From assembly GCF_009793335.1 (NCBI RefSeq), contig NZ_WING01000001.1, forward strand, positions 2,728,001-2,792,000: DNA of 64,000 nt, written 5' to 3'. The notes below the pieces were generated by a model. It was not told where the DNA came from. It worked only from the letters and a program-made list of their open reading frames with translations, and made no database searches. Each line of letters opens with the position of its first letter. Within the stretch, counting starts at the first letter, position 1. Shown piece after piece: positions 1 through 8,952 of this stretch. Position numbers and translations under genes: made by a program. Source of the DNA: Actinomadura sp. J1-007 (GTDB taxonomy: Bacteria; Actinomycetota; Actinomycetes; Streptosporangiales; Streptosporangiaceae).

Positions 1-163
1 CGGCGACCGCGGACGGACCGCCCTCCTTCAGCAGCGCCTCGGCCGCGCGGAAGTGCTCGCGGGCGGACAGGCTCGTGTGGCGGGCCTTCGAGAGCAGCCG
101 CTCCAGTTCCGAACGGGTCGGCGCGGGACGCGGGGCCGCGCCGGCGGCCCGATGGTCGTTCAT
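1..163 (-). CDS. Hypothetical protein, 5' end only (runs off the window)
   Basis: Only the first 54 codons are present. The gene reads leftward from ATG at 163 and leaves the window at base 1. The start is supported by GAGGA about 7 bases upstream on the minus strand. The visible N-terminus is charged, starts MNDHRAAGAAPRP, and continues into an Arg/Glu/Ala-rich helical stretch (SELERLLSKARHTSLSAREH) with no signal peptide or membrane segment. I do not recognise the family. It is divergent from the TerD-fusion gene, with about 360 bases between them. Confidence 0.55.
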   Translation of the reverse strand, partial: MNDHRAAGAAPRPAPTRSELERLLSKARHTSLSAREHFRAAEALLKEGGPSAVA

Positions 164-522
164 GTGCGGTCCTCAGCGCCGGCGGATTCTGGGCGTTCGC
201 CATCCTCGAACAGCACCCGCCCCCGACCCCGGACATCACCGAGTTTTGCCCACCCCTTTCCCACCCCGAGCCCCACCCGCGTCCGGCGGGCTCCGCCCCC
301 GGAAGGCGGGGACGGCGAGCGCGTGCGGCGGCTCCCAGCGGCCCTGAGCTGTCCTCTTAAGGCCATCACCTCCCGAAATCGACGTTCCTGGGGCCGCGCC
401 GTCCCATCCTGGTCGTTAGCTCACCTCGCTTTCCGCGATGTGTGAGAACCCGAACGCGGAGGACCGCGCACCCGCTCCCAGCGCGGCCTCAGGCGTGTCC
501 GCGAACGAGCCGAGGAGCTGGC
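164..522. other. Intergenic region between divergent genes
   Basis: About 360 bases separate the two divergent starts. Several open frames cross it but all are Pro/Arg-rich shadows typical of high-GC DNA. It presumably holds both promoters. I could not identify a convincing -10/-35 pair, repeat or RNA motif. Confidence 0.4.
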
Positions 523-2586
523 GTGCAGGAGATGGTGAAGGGCGCGAACGTCGAGTTGTCCGCGCTGACGGAGGCGACGGGCCCGGTCACCGTGGCACTC
601 GGCTGGACCGATCCCTCGGGTTCGGGAGAGGCCGATGTGTCGGTGCTCCTGACCGGTCCCGACGGAAAGGTGCGCGGCGACGGCGACTTCGTCTTCTACA
701 ACCAGCCCGCCACGGCGGACGAGTCGGTCCGGTTGCTCGGGAAGACCCCGACGGGGAGCGGCAGCGAGGACCGCATCCTCGTCGACCTCGCCGCGCTGGC
801 CCCGGCGGTGCACCGGGTCGTGATCGCGGCCAGCCGGTACGGGGACGCGACGTTCGGGGAGCTCAACGACCTGCGGCTGGGCGTCTCGGACAGCAGCGGC
901 GAGCCCCTGCTGTCGTACGACATCAGGGACGCGGGGCCGGAGACCGCGTTCATCTTCGGGGAGCTGTACCGCAGGGGTGACGGCTGGAAGTTCCGCGCGG
1001 TCGGCCAGGGGTACGACACCGGGCTCGGCGGGCTCGCCACCGATTTCGGCATTAGCGTCGATGAGAGCGGCGAAGAGGACGGCAGCCAACCGCAGGCCGC
1101 GCAAGAACCCGCCGAGGAAACGGCCGGCGGCGTTCCATCCGACGAGACGCCGGTGGACGGGGCGCAGGGCCCGCAGGCAGCCGACGCGACCGATGGCGGG
1201 CCGTCGACGGAGAACACCACTGAGCAGGTGGTGAAACCCGCTGCGGAGGAGAAGGGCGATGGCGGGCGCCGGAACGGGCGGCTGCGTACCGCGAAGAAGC
1301 GGAGCACGCTACCGAAGGCCACGAAGCCCAGCCTCGCCGACGGACCCGCGTGGCAGGAGGCTCGGCTTTTCTCGGTGTCGGGGCTGCGCAACGACCACGA
1401 GCGGGAGGCGCGGGCCACCGCCACGCTGTTGTCGATCATGATGCAGGTGCCCGAGTTCGGGAGGCGGCTCACCGCGCGGTTCAACGCGCCGGCGGGGACG
1501 CTCCAGGCGTTCGCCGAGGCGTCGTTCAAGCACGGGGACGGCAAGGTGCGCCCGGACGGGGTGATCCGCGTGGCGCGCGCGGGGCGGATCTGGACGGCGC
1601 TGGTGGAGACCAAGACGGGCGGCAACCCCCTCAAGCGCGAGCAGGTCGAGTCGTACCTGGAGGTCGCGGCGCGCAACGGCTACGAGGCCGTGATCACGCT
1701 GTCGAACGACCTCGGCATCGACGGGGAGCATCCGCTGACCGTCGACAAGAGGCGGCTGCGCAAGGTCGCGCTGCGGCATCTGTCGTGGGCGGAGGTCGCC
1801 CACGAGGCGCACATGCTCGCGCACCACCTCGGCGTGGCGAACCCGTCCCACGCCTGGCTGCTGAGCGAGTTCCTGCACTACCTGCGCCAGGACGGGGCGG
1901 GCTGCCAGGGCTTCCAGGACATGGGGACGGCGTGGGTGCCGGTCCGCGACGCGATCAAGGCGGGCACGCTGCGCCTCGGCGACAAGCGCTCGATGCAGGT
2001 GGCCGAGAGCTGGGAGAAGCTCGTCCGGCAGCTCTGCCTGAGGCTCAGCGGCGAGACCGGTCTCACGATCGCGCCGGTCCTGCGTCGCCGGCGCGACGGG
2101 GACTCGTCGGTGCGCAGGCTCCAGACCGTCGGCTCGCTGGTGGAGGCGGGGCGGATGCAGGCAGAGATCCGCGTGCCGAGCGCCGCGGGCCCCGTCCTGA
2201 TCGAGGCGGATCTGCGGACGGGGCAGATCGAGACCACGGTGGAGATCCCCGCAGCGGCGCGGGCACGGTCGCTCACGCGCGTTCAGTGGCTACTCAGGCA
2301 GCTCGGCGAGGCGCCGCCGGAGCTGCGGGTGGAGGCGCTGCCGCCGGGTGCGGCGACGGGGCCCTGCGACCTGCTCAAGAACCTGAAGGCCGAGCCCGGG
2401 CTGCTCGTGCCGCCGGACGGCGCGGAGATCGGGTCGTTCCGGCTCACGTTGGCGACGGGGATGGGGGTGCGGCGCGGGACCGAGGAGGCGGGGTTCGTGC
2501 GCAGTGTGGACAAGGCCCTGGACCGGTTTTACGGAAGCGTCGTGCGGGGGCTTCGCGCAGATGGAGGGATGGCGGGTGGTGGGTGA
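523..2586 (+). CDS. TerD domain fused to PD-(D/E)XK nuclease-like domain
   Basis: About 687 aa. I chose GTG 523, preceded by GAGGAG at 512-517, because it yields the usual TerD opening (V)QEMVKGANV; the frame is open further upstream to 442. Residues 1-190 form a TerD domain with the calcium-site signature GDGDFVFYNQ and the family's LGWTDP and FGELYRR elements. An acidic Gln/Glu/Ala linker of about 100 residues follows. The region after it contains RPDGVIRV followed by LVETKTGGN and REQVESYLEVA, which matches the D...ExK core of PD-(D/E)XK nucleases. The C-terminal 250 residues are unassigned. TerD proteins belong to calcium-dependent stress and tellurite-resistance systems; a nuclease role in phage or DNA-damage response is inference. 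Confidence 0.85.
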   Translation: MQEMVKGANVELSALTEATGPVTVALGWTDPSGSGEADVSVLLTGPDGKVRGDGDFVFYNQPATADESVRLLGKTPTGSGSEDRILVDLAALAPAVHRVVIAASRYGDATFGELNDLRLGVSDSSGEPLLSYDIRDAGPETAFIFGELYRRGDGWKFRAVGQGYDTGLGGLATDFGISVDESGEEDGSQPQAAQEPAEETAGGVPSDETPVDGAQGPQAADATDGGPSTENTTEQVVKPAAEEKGDGGRRNGRLRTAKKRSTLPKATKPSLADGPAWQEARLFSVSGLRNDHEREARATATLLSIMMQVPEFGRRLTARFNAPAGTLQAFAEASFKHGDGKVRPDGVIRVARAGRIWTALVETKTGGNPLKREQVESYLEVAARNGYEAVITLSNDLGIDGEHPLTVDKRRLRKVALRHLSWAEVAHEAHMLAHHLGVANPSHAWLLSEFLHYLRQDGAGCQGFQDMGTAWVPVRDAIKAGTLRLGDKRSMQVAESWEKLVRQLCLRLSGETGLTIAPVLRRRRDGDSSVRRLQTVGSLVEAGRMQAEIRVPSAAGPVLIEADLRTGQIETTVEIPAAARARSLTRVQWLLRQLGEAPPELRVEALPPGAATGPCDLLKNLKAEPGLLVPPDGAEIGSFRLTLATGMGVRRGTEEAGFVRSVDKALDRFYGSVVRGLRADGGMAGGG

Positions 2587-2634
2587 GGGGTGGGGAGGGG
2601 AAGGTGGGAGGGAGGTGCGGGTGGGAGGAGAGTT

Positions 2635-3388
2635 GTGTTCGAGGTGCGGGAGGTCGCCGGGCTTTCGGAGCTGGAGGACCTGTACGGGGTGGTCGACGCC
2701 GTCTGGCGGCCGGGGCCGGACGCGGCGCCGGTGCAGGTCGAGTTGCTGCGGGCGCTGGCGCATTCGGGCAACTACGTGGCGGGCGCGTTCGAGGACGGGC
2801 GGATGGTGGGGGTCTCGGTGGGGTTCCTCGCGGCCCCGCCGGGGGTGTCGCTGCACTCGCACATCACCGGGGCGGTCCGGCCGGGCGCGGGGTGGGCGCT
2901 CAAGCTGCACCAGCGGGAGTGGGCGCTGGCGCGGGGCTGAGCCGGATCACGTGGACCTTCGACCCGCTGGTACGGAGGAACGCGCACTTCAACCTGGTGA
3001 AGCTCGGGGCGCGGCCCGAGGAGTACCTGCCGTCGTTCTACGGGGCCGTCGAGGACTCGATCAACGGCGGGGACGAGACGGACCGGGTGCTGGCGGTCTG
3101 GCCGCTGAACGACGCGCGGGTGGTCGCGGCGGTGGAGGGGCGGCGGGAGGCCGTTCCGGACGGCGCCGTGGCGCTCGGGGAACGGGACGGGCGGCCCGTG
3201 CGCGGGAGGGTGGAGGAGCGACCCTGCTGGTGGCCGTTCCGGAGGACGTGCGGGAGCTGCGGCGGCGGGACCGCGGGCTCGCGAGGGAGTGGCGGCTCGC
3301 CGTCAGGGACGTGCTGGGCGGGCTGATGGCGGACGGGGCGCGGGTGACGGGGTTCGGGCCGGGCGGGTACGTGGTGGAGGCGCCGTGA
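2635..3388 (+). pseudogene. COG3375-like GNAT acyltransferase, reading frame broken twice
   Basis: Starts at GTG 2635 after GGGAGGAG (2623-2630). The protein reads VFEVREVAGLSELEDLY and onward to WALARG, then meets a stop at about 2940. The next frame continues as LSRITWTFDPLVRRNAHFN, and the third frame, from about 3205, continues as LLVAVPEDVRELRRRDRG up to the stop at 3388. Each break is cured by adding one base in a G-rich run, so the gene may be intact with sequencing errors. Joined, it is about 250 aa, the normal length for this GNAT family. Its stop overlaps the start of the racemase-like gene. In Geobacillus a GNAT of this type next to an N-succinylamino acid racemase succinylates D-amino acids; the same role here is inference. 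Confidence 0.75.
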
Positions 3389-4482
3389 GGATCGAGGCGG
3401 TCGAGCTGCGGCGGATCGCGATGCCGCTGGTGGCTCCGTTCCGCACGTCGTTCGGCACGGAGACGGCCAGGGACGTGCTGCTGGTGCGGGTGGTGACGCC
3501 GGACGCCGAGGGCTGGGGCGAGTGCGTGGCGATCGCGGACCCGCTGTACTCGCCGGAGTACGTGGAGGGCGCGCAGGACGTGCTGCGGCGGTTCCTGATC
3601 CCGGCGCTGCCCGAGGACGCCGACGAGTACCGGGTGGAACGGGCGCTGGAGCCGTTCAAGGGGCACCGGATGGCGAAGGCGGCGCTCGGGACGGCCGTGC
3701 TGGACGCGCGGCTGCGGGCGGCGGGCGAGTCGTTCGGGCGGTACCTCGGGGCGGCCCGCGAGCGGGTGCCGTGCGGGGTGTCGGTGGGGATCATGGACTC
3801 GGTGCCGGAACTGCTCGACGCCGTCGCGGGCTACCTCGACGAGGGGTACGTGCGGATCAAGCTGAAGATCGAGCCGGGCTGGGACGTCGAGCCGGTGCGG
3901 GCGGTGCGCGAGCGGTTCGGTGACGTCCCGCTCCAGGTCGACGCCAACGCGGCGTACACGCTGGCGGACGCGCGGCGGCTCAAGGAGCTGGACGCCTTCG
4001 GGCTGCTGCTGATCGAGCAGCCGCTCGGGGACGAGGACCTGGTGCAGCACGCGGAGCTGGCGCGGGCGCTGGCGACGCCGGTGTGCCTGGACGAGTCGAT
4101 CGAGTCGGCGGCGGACGCGGCGGCGGCGATCGCGCTCGGCGCGGCGTCGGTGGTCAACGTGAAGCCGGGCCGGGTCGGCGGCTACCTGGAGGCCCGCCGG
4201 ATCCACGACGTGTGCCGGGCGCACGGCGTCGCGGTGTGGTGCGGCGGGATGCTGGAGACGGGGATCGGGCGGGCCGCCAACGTGGCGCTCGCGGCGCTGC
4301 CCGGGTTCACGCTGCCGGGCGACACCTCGGCGTCGCGGCGCTACTACGCGCGGGACGTGACCGAGCCGTTCGAGCTGGACGGCGGCCATCTGGAGGTGCC
4401 GCGGGGGCCGGGCGTCGGCGTCCGGCCCGTTCCGGAACGGCTGGAGGAGTTCACCACCTCCAGCGAATGGGTCACTCTCTAG
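3385..4482 (+). CDS. o-Succinylbenzoate synthase / N-succinylamino acid racemase family enzyme
   Basis: 365 aa, enolase superfamily. GTG 3385 overlaps the GNAT stop by 4 bases, implying translational coupling; an in-frame upstream extension to 3289 lies inside the GNAT coding region and is rejected. Visible catalytic features are the KxK motif in RIKLKIEPG, metal ligands in VDANAAYT, IEQPL and CLDESIES, and the second lysine in VNVKPGRVGG. MenC and N-acylamino acid racemases share this scaffold and cannot be told apart by motif alone. No other menaquinone gene is nearby and the partner is a COG3375-like acyltransferase, which favours N-succinylamino acid racemase, i.e. D-to-L amino acid conversion. 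The dedicated desuccinylase is not adjacent. Confidence 0.85.
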   Translation: MRIEAVELRRIAMPLVAPFRTSFGTETARDVLLVRVVTPDAEGWGECVAIADPLYSPEYVEGAQDVLRRFLIPALPEDADEYRVERALEPFKGHRMAKAALGTAVLDARLRAAGESFGRYLGAARERVPCGVSVGIMDSVPELLDAVAGYLDEGYVRIKLKIEPGWDVEPVRAVRERFGDVPLQVDANAAYTLADARRLKELDAFGLLLIEQPLGDEDLVQHAELARALATPVCLDESIESAADAAAAIALGAASVVNVKPGRVGGYLEARRIHDVCRAHGVAVWCGGMLETGIGRAANVALAALPGFTLPGDTSASRRYYARDVTEPFELDGGHLEVPRGPGVGVRPVPERLEEFTTSSEWVTL

Positions 4483-4673
4483 CGATTTCGCCCACGTTCG
4501 CCCGCCGGATCCGCGAACCTTCAAGGGGCGCCGGGCGTCTCACCTGAGCGGGCGTCCGGCTCCGCCGGCCCGCGGTCGAGATCTCTTCCCCGGGCCGGGA
4601 ACAAGATCGCCCGGTGTGCGTTCTTTGTTGCCGGTGCGCTGTCGCGCACGCGGCTGACTGGTGAGGGAGAACG

Positions 4674-5906
4674 GTGCGACGTACGGCCTTGGTGATGGCG
4701 CTGGTCCTCGGAACGGCGACGGCGTGCGGCGGCGGGGGCGGCGGCGGGGGGACGACCTCCAAGGGCGGCGACGACGGGTCCCCCAAGGTGACGATCAGCC
4801 CGGCCAACGGCGCCGGCGACGCGCGGCCCGACTCGGGCGTGACGGTGAAGGCGGCCGGCGGCACGCTGAGCCAGGTGTCGGTGAAGCTGAGGAACGCCGA
4901 GGTGCCGGGACGGCTGTCCGCCGACAAGACCGAGTGGCGTTCGACGTGGACGCTCGTTCCGGGCGCCCGCTACCAGGTGTCGGCGACGGCGGCGGGCAAG
5001 GGCAAGAACACGACCGCGACGAGCGCGTTCCGCACGGTCAGGGCCACCGCCGCGACGAAGATCACCAACGTGATCCCGAGCGAGAACGAGACGGTCGGCA
5101 CCGGGATGCCGGTGTTCGTGCAGTTCAGCAAGCCGGTGCCGGAGAAGGCGCGGGCGGCGGTCGAGCGCGGCATCGAGATCTCCTCCACCACGCCGACCGA
5201 GGGCGCGTGGCGGTGGCTCGCGCCGAACGAGTCGTTCAACGGGCTGCCGTCGGCGGTGTTCCGGCCGCGGCACCCGTGGAAGCCGCGCCAGCGGGTGTCG
5301 GTGACGGTGCACTACGCGGGCCTGAAGATCGGTGACAGCGTGTTCGGCGACAAGGACGTCACGCGCAGGTTCCGGATCGGCGACTCCCACACCATCAACG
5401 TCAACGCCAGCACCCACAAGCTGGTCGTGAAGAAGAACGGCGCGACCGTCCGCCGGTGGGGCGTCAGCCTCGGCGCGGGCGGCGACCGGCAGGCCGACGG
5501 GATCGACCACCTGCTCACCACCAGCGGCGTGCACCTCACCATGGACCGCAGCCGGCTGGAGCGGATGCGTCCCCCGGGCAAGAAGAAGGGCGACCCGGGC
5601 TGGTACGACGAGCAGGTGCCGTGGGCGACCCGCATCTCCAACAGCGGCGAGTACATCCACCAGAACATGGACGACCCGACCTGCCTCGGCAACCGCAACT
5701 GTAGCCACGGCTGCGTCCGCTCCCCCGCCGACGCCGCCCAGTGGTTCTACCACTGGTCCTACCGCGGCGACCTGGTCACCATCACGGGCACCAAGCGCAG
5801 CCTCCAGTGGACGAACGGCTGGGGCTACTGGCAGATGTCGTTCGACAAGTGGGCCAAGGGCAGCGTCCTCGGCAAGCCCGTCACAACAGCCGCCCTCACC
5901 CGCTGA
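4674..5906 (+). CDS. Lipid-anchored L,D-transpeptidase (YkuD)
   Basis: 410 aa, GTG start after a GAGGGAGA ribosome-binding site. The N-terminus has a lipoprotein signal, MALVLGTATAC, followed by a glycine-rich spacer. Two Ig-like regions (about residues 35-130 and 130-240) precede the catalytic domain, the LdtMt2-like arrangement. The YkuD domain carries YIHQN and the active-site motif SHGCVRSP, with catalytic Cys347 and His345. The enzyme should form 3-3 cross-links in peptidoglycan at the outer face of the membrane. Its 3' end overlaps the convergent ATPase gene by 11 bases. No frameshift or missing catalytic residue is seen. Confidence 0.93.
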   Translation: MRRTALVMALVLGTATACGGGGGGGGTTSKGGDDGSPKVTISPANGAGDARPDSGVTVKAAGGTLSQVSVKLRNAEVPGRLSADKTEWRSTWTLVPGARYQVSATAAGKGKNTTATSAFRTVRATAATKITNVIPSENETVGTGMPVFVQFSKPVPEKARAAVERGIEISSTTPTEGAWRWLAPNESFNGLPSAVFRPRHPWKPRQRVSVTVHYAGLKIGDSVFGDKDVTRRFRIGDSHTINVNASTHKLVVKKNGATVRRWGVSLGAGGDRQADGIDHLLTTSGVHLTMDRSRLERMRPPGKKKGDPGWYDEQVPWATRISNSGEYIHQNMDDPTCLGNRNCSHGCVRSPADAAQWFYHWSYRGDLVTITGTKRSLQWTNGWGYWQMSFDKWAKGSVLGKPVTTAALTR

Positions 5907-6669
5907 CCGGCGGCAGGACGGTGATGCGGGGGGTGCCGGTGGTCGGGTGGACGTCGATCTCGGCGTCCACCCGGTAGACGTCGGCGAGCAGGTCGGGGGT
6001 CAGGACGTCGCGGGGGGTGCCGGACGCGGCGAGGCGGCCGCGGTGCAGGACGGCGACGCGGTCGCAGAACGCGGCGGCCATGTTGAGGTCGTGCAGGGCG
6101 ACGACGGCGGTCACGCCGAGCTCGCGCACCAGGCCGAGCGCGTCGAGCTGGTGCCGCAGGTCGAGGTGGTTGGTCGGCTCGTCCAGCACCATCACGTCCG
6201 GTTCCTGCGCGAGCGCGCGGGCGATCAGCACGCGCTGCTTCTCGCCCCCTGAGAGGCGGTCGAACGGCTCGCGGGCGAGGTTCGCGACGTCCAGGGCGGC
6301 GAGGGCCGAGGTGATCACCTCGCGGTCGGCGGCGTCGTCGCCCTGGAAGGCGCGCTTGTACGGGGCGCGGCCCATCGCGACGACGTCGTACACGGTCAGC
6401 TCGAACTCGCCCGGCGTCTCCTGGAGGACGGCGGCGAGGCGGCGGGCGAGGGCGCGGCCCTTCATCCGCCACACGTCCTCGCCGTCCAGTAGGACCCGGC
6501 CCGAGGTGGGGCGGCGGGCGCGGTAGAACGTGCGCAGGAGGGTGGACTTGCCCGCCCCGTTCGGGCCGACGATCCCGACGACCTCGCCGCGCGCCGCCTC
6601 CAGTGACACGTCTTCCACGAGGGCGCGGCCTCCGGCGCGGACGGTGACGTCCTCGGCCACGAGCGTCAT
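5896..6669 (-). CDS. Cobalamin-type ABC importer ATPase (BtuD-like)
   Basis: 257 aa. It starts at ATG 6669, overlapping the permease stop as ATGA. Motifs in order are Walker A GPNGAGKST, Q-loop VLQET, signature LSGGEKQRV, Walker B VMVLDEPT and the H-loop VALHDLN. The sequence is typical of FecE/BtuD-family iron-siderophore or B12 importers. It is the last gene of a binding protein-permease-ATPase operon led by a cobalamin riboswitch, so the substrate is most likely cobalamin or another corrinoid. It drives the importer from the cytosolic face. Confidence 0.92.
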   Translation of the reverse strand: MTLVAEDVTVRAGGRALVEDVSLEAARGEVVGIVGPNGAGKSTLLRTFYRARRPTSGRVLLDGEDVWRMKGRALARRLAAVLQETPGEFELTVYDVVAMGRAPYKRAFQGDDAADREVITSALAALDVANLAREPFDRLSGGEKQRVLIARALAQEPDVMVLDEPTNHLDLRHQLDALGLVRELGVTAVVALHDLNMAAAFCDRVAVLHRGRLAASGTPRDVLTPDLLADVYRVDAEIDVHPTTGTPRITVLPPVSG

Positions 6670-7754
6670 GCCGCCCTCCGGCGCATCAGCCACAGGAAGA
6701 ACGGGCCGCCGACCAGCGCGGTGATGATGCCGACGGGGATCTCCTCGGGCGCGATCACGGTGCGGGCGGCGACGTCGGCGGCCATCAGGAACGCGGCGCC
6801 GAGCAGCGCGACGGCGGGCAGGGCGCGGCGGTGGTCGGCGCCGACGAGCAGCCGGACGACGTGCGGCATCATCAGCCCGACGAACCCGATGGCGCCGCTG
6901 ACCGCGACGATCGTCCCGACGAGCGCGGCGACGAGGGTGAACAGCGCGGCGCGGAACCGGTGCACGTCCAGGCCCATCGCGGCGGCGGCCTCCTCGCCGG
7001 CGAGCAGCAGGTTGAGGGAGCGGCTCACGCCGAGCAGCGCGGCCGTCCCGGCGACGACGGCGAGGGCGGGCAGCCAGACCAGGTCCCAGGTGCTGCCGGC
7101 GAGGCCGCCGAGCATCCACCGCAGCGCCGCGTCCGCCTTGTGCGGGTCGTCGGAGGTGACGATCAGGAAGCTCGCGACCGCCTGGAGCACCTCGGCGGTC
7201 GCGACGCCGGACAGCACGAGCCGTACGGTCGTCATCCGGCCGCCGGAGCGCGCGAGCGCGACGACCAGGACGAGGGCGAGCAGCGCCCCGGCGAACGCGG
7301 AGACCGGGAGCGAGAACGTCCCGGCGAACGCCAGGTGGAACGTCATGACGAGGACGGCGCCGACGGTCGCGCCGGACGAGACGCCCATCAGCATCGGGTC
7401 GGCGAGCGGGTTGCGGACGAGGGCCTGGAGGGCCATGCCGCACACCGACAGGCCCGCGCCGACGACGCCGCCGAGCACCACGCGCGGCAGCCGGACGTCC
7501 AGGACGATCGTCTCGCGGACCGGCGTCCAGGTCGGGTCGGCGAGCGCCGGGTGGATCGCGTGCAGGACGATCCCCCACACCTGGGCGGGCGGGATGGTGA
7601 CCGAGCCGGCGGCGGTCCCGGCGGTCGCGGCGGCGACCGCCAGGGCGGCGAGCAGCGCGAGCGTCGCCCCGTACGGCACGCGGCGCCGCGGCGGCGGCGC
7701 GGGATCCGGTTTCGCGGCGTCGGATCTGGCGCGGCCGTGCGCGGCGGCCGTCAC
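6666..7754 (-). CDS. Cobalamin-type ABC importer permease (BtuC/FecCD-like)
   Basis: 362 aa, from GTG 7754, which overlaps the binding-protein stop by 4 bases. The open frame extends far upstream to 9026, but only in antisense of the binding-protein gene. The protein is a FecCD permease with about ten hydrophobic segments and family hallmarks: RLPRVVLGGVVGAGLSVCG, NPLADPMLMGVSSGA, and GAIGFVGLMMPHVVRLL, which forms the coupling region contacting the ATPase. A short basic N-terminal tail (RARSDAAKPDPAPPPRRR) precedes TM1. It forms the membrane channel of the riboswitch-controlled importer. Confidence 0.92.
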   Translation of the reverse strand: MTAAAHGRARSDAAKPDPAPPPRRRVPYGATLALLAALAVAAATAGTAAGSVTIPPAQVWGIVLHAIHPALADPTWTPVRETIVLDVRLPRVVLGGVVGAGLSVCGMALQALVRNPLADPMLMGVSSGATVGAVLVMTFHLAFAGTFSLPVSAFAGALLALVLVVALARSGGRMTTVRLVLSGVATAEVLQAVASFLIVTSDDPHKADAALRWMLGGLAGSTWDLVWLPALAVVAGTAALLGVSRSLNLLLAGEEAAAAMGLDVHRFRAALFTLVAALVGTIVAVSGAIGFVGLMMPHVVRLLVGADHRRALPAVALLGAAFLMAADVAARTVIAPEEIPVGIITALVGGPFFLWLMRRRAA

Positions 7755-8755
7755 TTGAAGCGGTCCGGGTGGAGCTGGCGGGCGAGCGAGTCGACGGCGG
7801 TGGGGACCCGTACGCCCATCACGGTGGAGGTGAGCGGCAGGACGGCGAACCGCCCGTTCCGCACGGCCGGGACGTCCTTCAGCGCCGGGTTGCGCAGCAG
7901 GAAGTCCTTCTTGGCGGCGAGGGGATGGTCGCCGTAGTCGTAGATGAGGATCACGTCCGGCGCGCGTTCGGCGAGCTGCTCGAACGACACGTCGCCGAAC
8001 GCCTTCGGCAGGTCCGAGAACAGGTTCGTCCCGCCCGCGAGCTTGATGAGCTCGTTGCCGAGGCCCGCGCCGCCCGACGTGAACACGGTCTTGTCGCCGC
8101 TGTCGTACACCGCGACCTTGACCGGCGCGGCGCCGCCGAGCGCGTCCCGCACCTTGGCGAGCCCGGCGCGCATCTCGGCGACGCGGCGCTCGGCCCGGTC
8201 GGGCACGCCGAAGATCTTCCCGATGGTGCGGAGCTCGTCCTCGACGCGGGCGGCGGTGACGGGGCCGCGCGGGCAGCTCTCGGTGCTGAGGTAGGTGTCG
8301 ATCCCGGCCTTGGCGAGCGTGCCGCGCCCGCGCCCGGCCTTCTCGTCGAACGCGCTGGTGAACCCGCCGTACACGAAGTCGGGCTCGGCGGACAGCAGCG
8401 CCTCCTCCGACGGGTACTCCTTCGCGAGCACCTTGACCCGGCGGTACGCGGCGTCGAGGTCGGGCGGCATCCGGTCGTCGAGGTAGGCGGTCCCGGCCAT
8501 GGAGCCTTCGAGCCCGAGGGACAGCAGGATCTCGGTCGTCTGCTGGTTGAGCGACACCGCCCGTTTCGGCGGGTGCTCGTACGTCGTCGTGACGCCGCAG
8601 TTGGTCACCGTCACCGGGAACCCGGGCGGCGCCGAGCCGCCCGCGCCTCCGGCGGAGGCTTCTCCGGAGCCGCCGCCGCACCCCGCGAGCAGCAGCGCCG
8701 ACGCGAGGACCAGGAGAAGGGAAAGGAGAGGGAGCGAGCGTGCGCGGCTCGTCAT
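7751..8755 (-). CDS. Cobalamin-type ABC importer binding lipoprotein (BtuF-like)
   Basis: 334 aa. ATG 8755 is preferred because GGAGG sits 8 bases upstream; the GTG at 8764 is too close to it. A lipoprotein signal ends in ALLLAGC, followed by a Gly/Ser linker. The body is a class III periplasmic-binding protein: KRAVSLNQQTTEILLSLGL, EALLSAEPDFVYGG and the C-lobe ERAPDVILIYDYGD are characteristic of BtuF/FepB proteins. It is the first gene of the importer operon, directly behind the cobalamin riboswitch. Corrinoid specificity rests on the riboswitch rather than on binding-site residues. Confidence 0.9.
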   Translation of the reverse strand: MTSRARSLPLLSLLLVLASALLLAGCGGGSGEASAGGAGGSAPPGFPVTVTNCGVTTTYEHPPKRAVSLNQQTTEILLSLGLEGSMAGTAYLDDRMPPDLDAAYRRVKVLAKEYPSEEALLSAEPDFVYGGFTSAFDEKAGRGRGTLAKAGIDTYLSTESCPRGPVTAARVEDELRTIGKIFGVPDRAERRVAEMRAGLAKVRDALGGAAPVKVAVYDSGDKTVFTSGGAGLGNELIKLAGGTNLFSDLPKAFGDVSFEQLAERAPDVILIYDYGDHPLAAKKDFLLRNPALKDVPAVRNGRFAVLPLTSTVMGVRVPTAVDSLARQLHPDRFK

Positions 8756-8786
8756 CGCGTACACCTCCGGGGGTTCCGCGCCCCAT

Positions 8787-8952
8787 GGCAGGCCGATGCG
8801 ACGGACCAGTCTCCTGACTCCCGGATCGACGCTCGCCCCGGCCTTCCCGCCTCGTGCGGCGGTGGCCTCGCGGTGGGGTCCGCTCCCCGGTCACAGTGGC
8901 GCGACCGTGCCGGATTCCCACCGGCTTCCTGGCGCCCGTCACCTGAACGCCC
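8787..8952 (-). ncRNA. Cobalamin riboswitch
   Basis: On the minus strand the segment contains, in order, GAAGCCGGTGGGAATCCGGC, the conserved box GCCACTGTGACC, GGGAAGGCCGGGG and the 3' element GGGAGTCAGGAGACTGG. These are the hallmark blocks of the AdoCbl/B12 riboswitch. The element ends about 30 bases before the importer start codon, so it probably controls translation or early termination of the BtuF-BtuC-BtuD operon in response to cobalamin. Confidence 0.93.
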
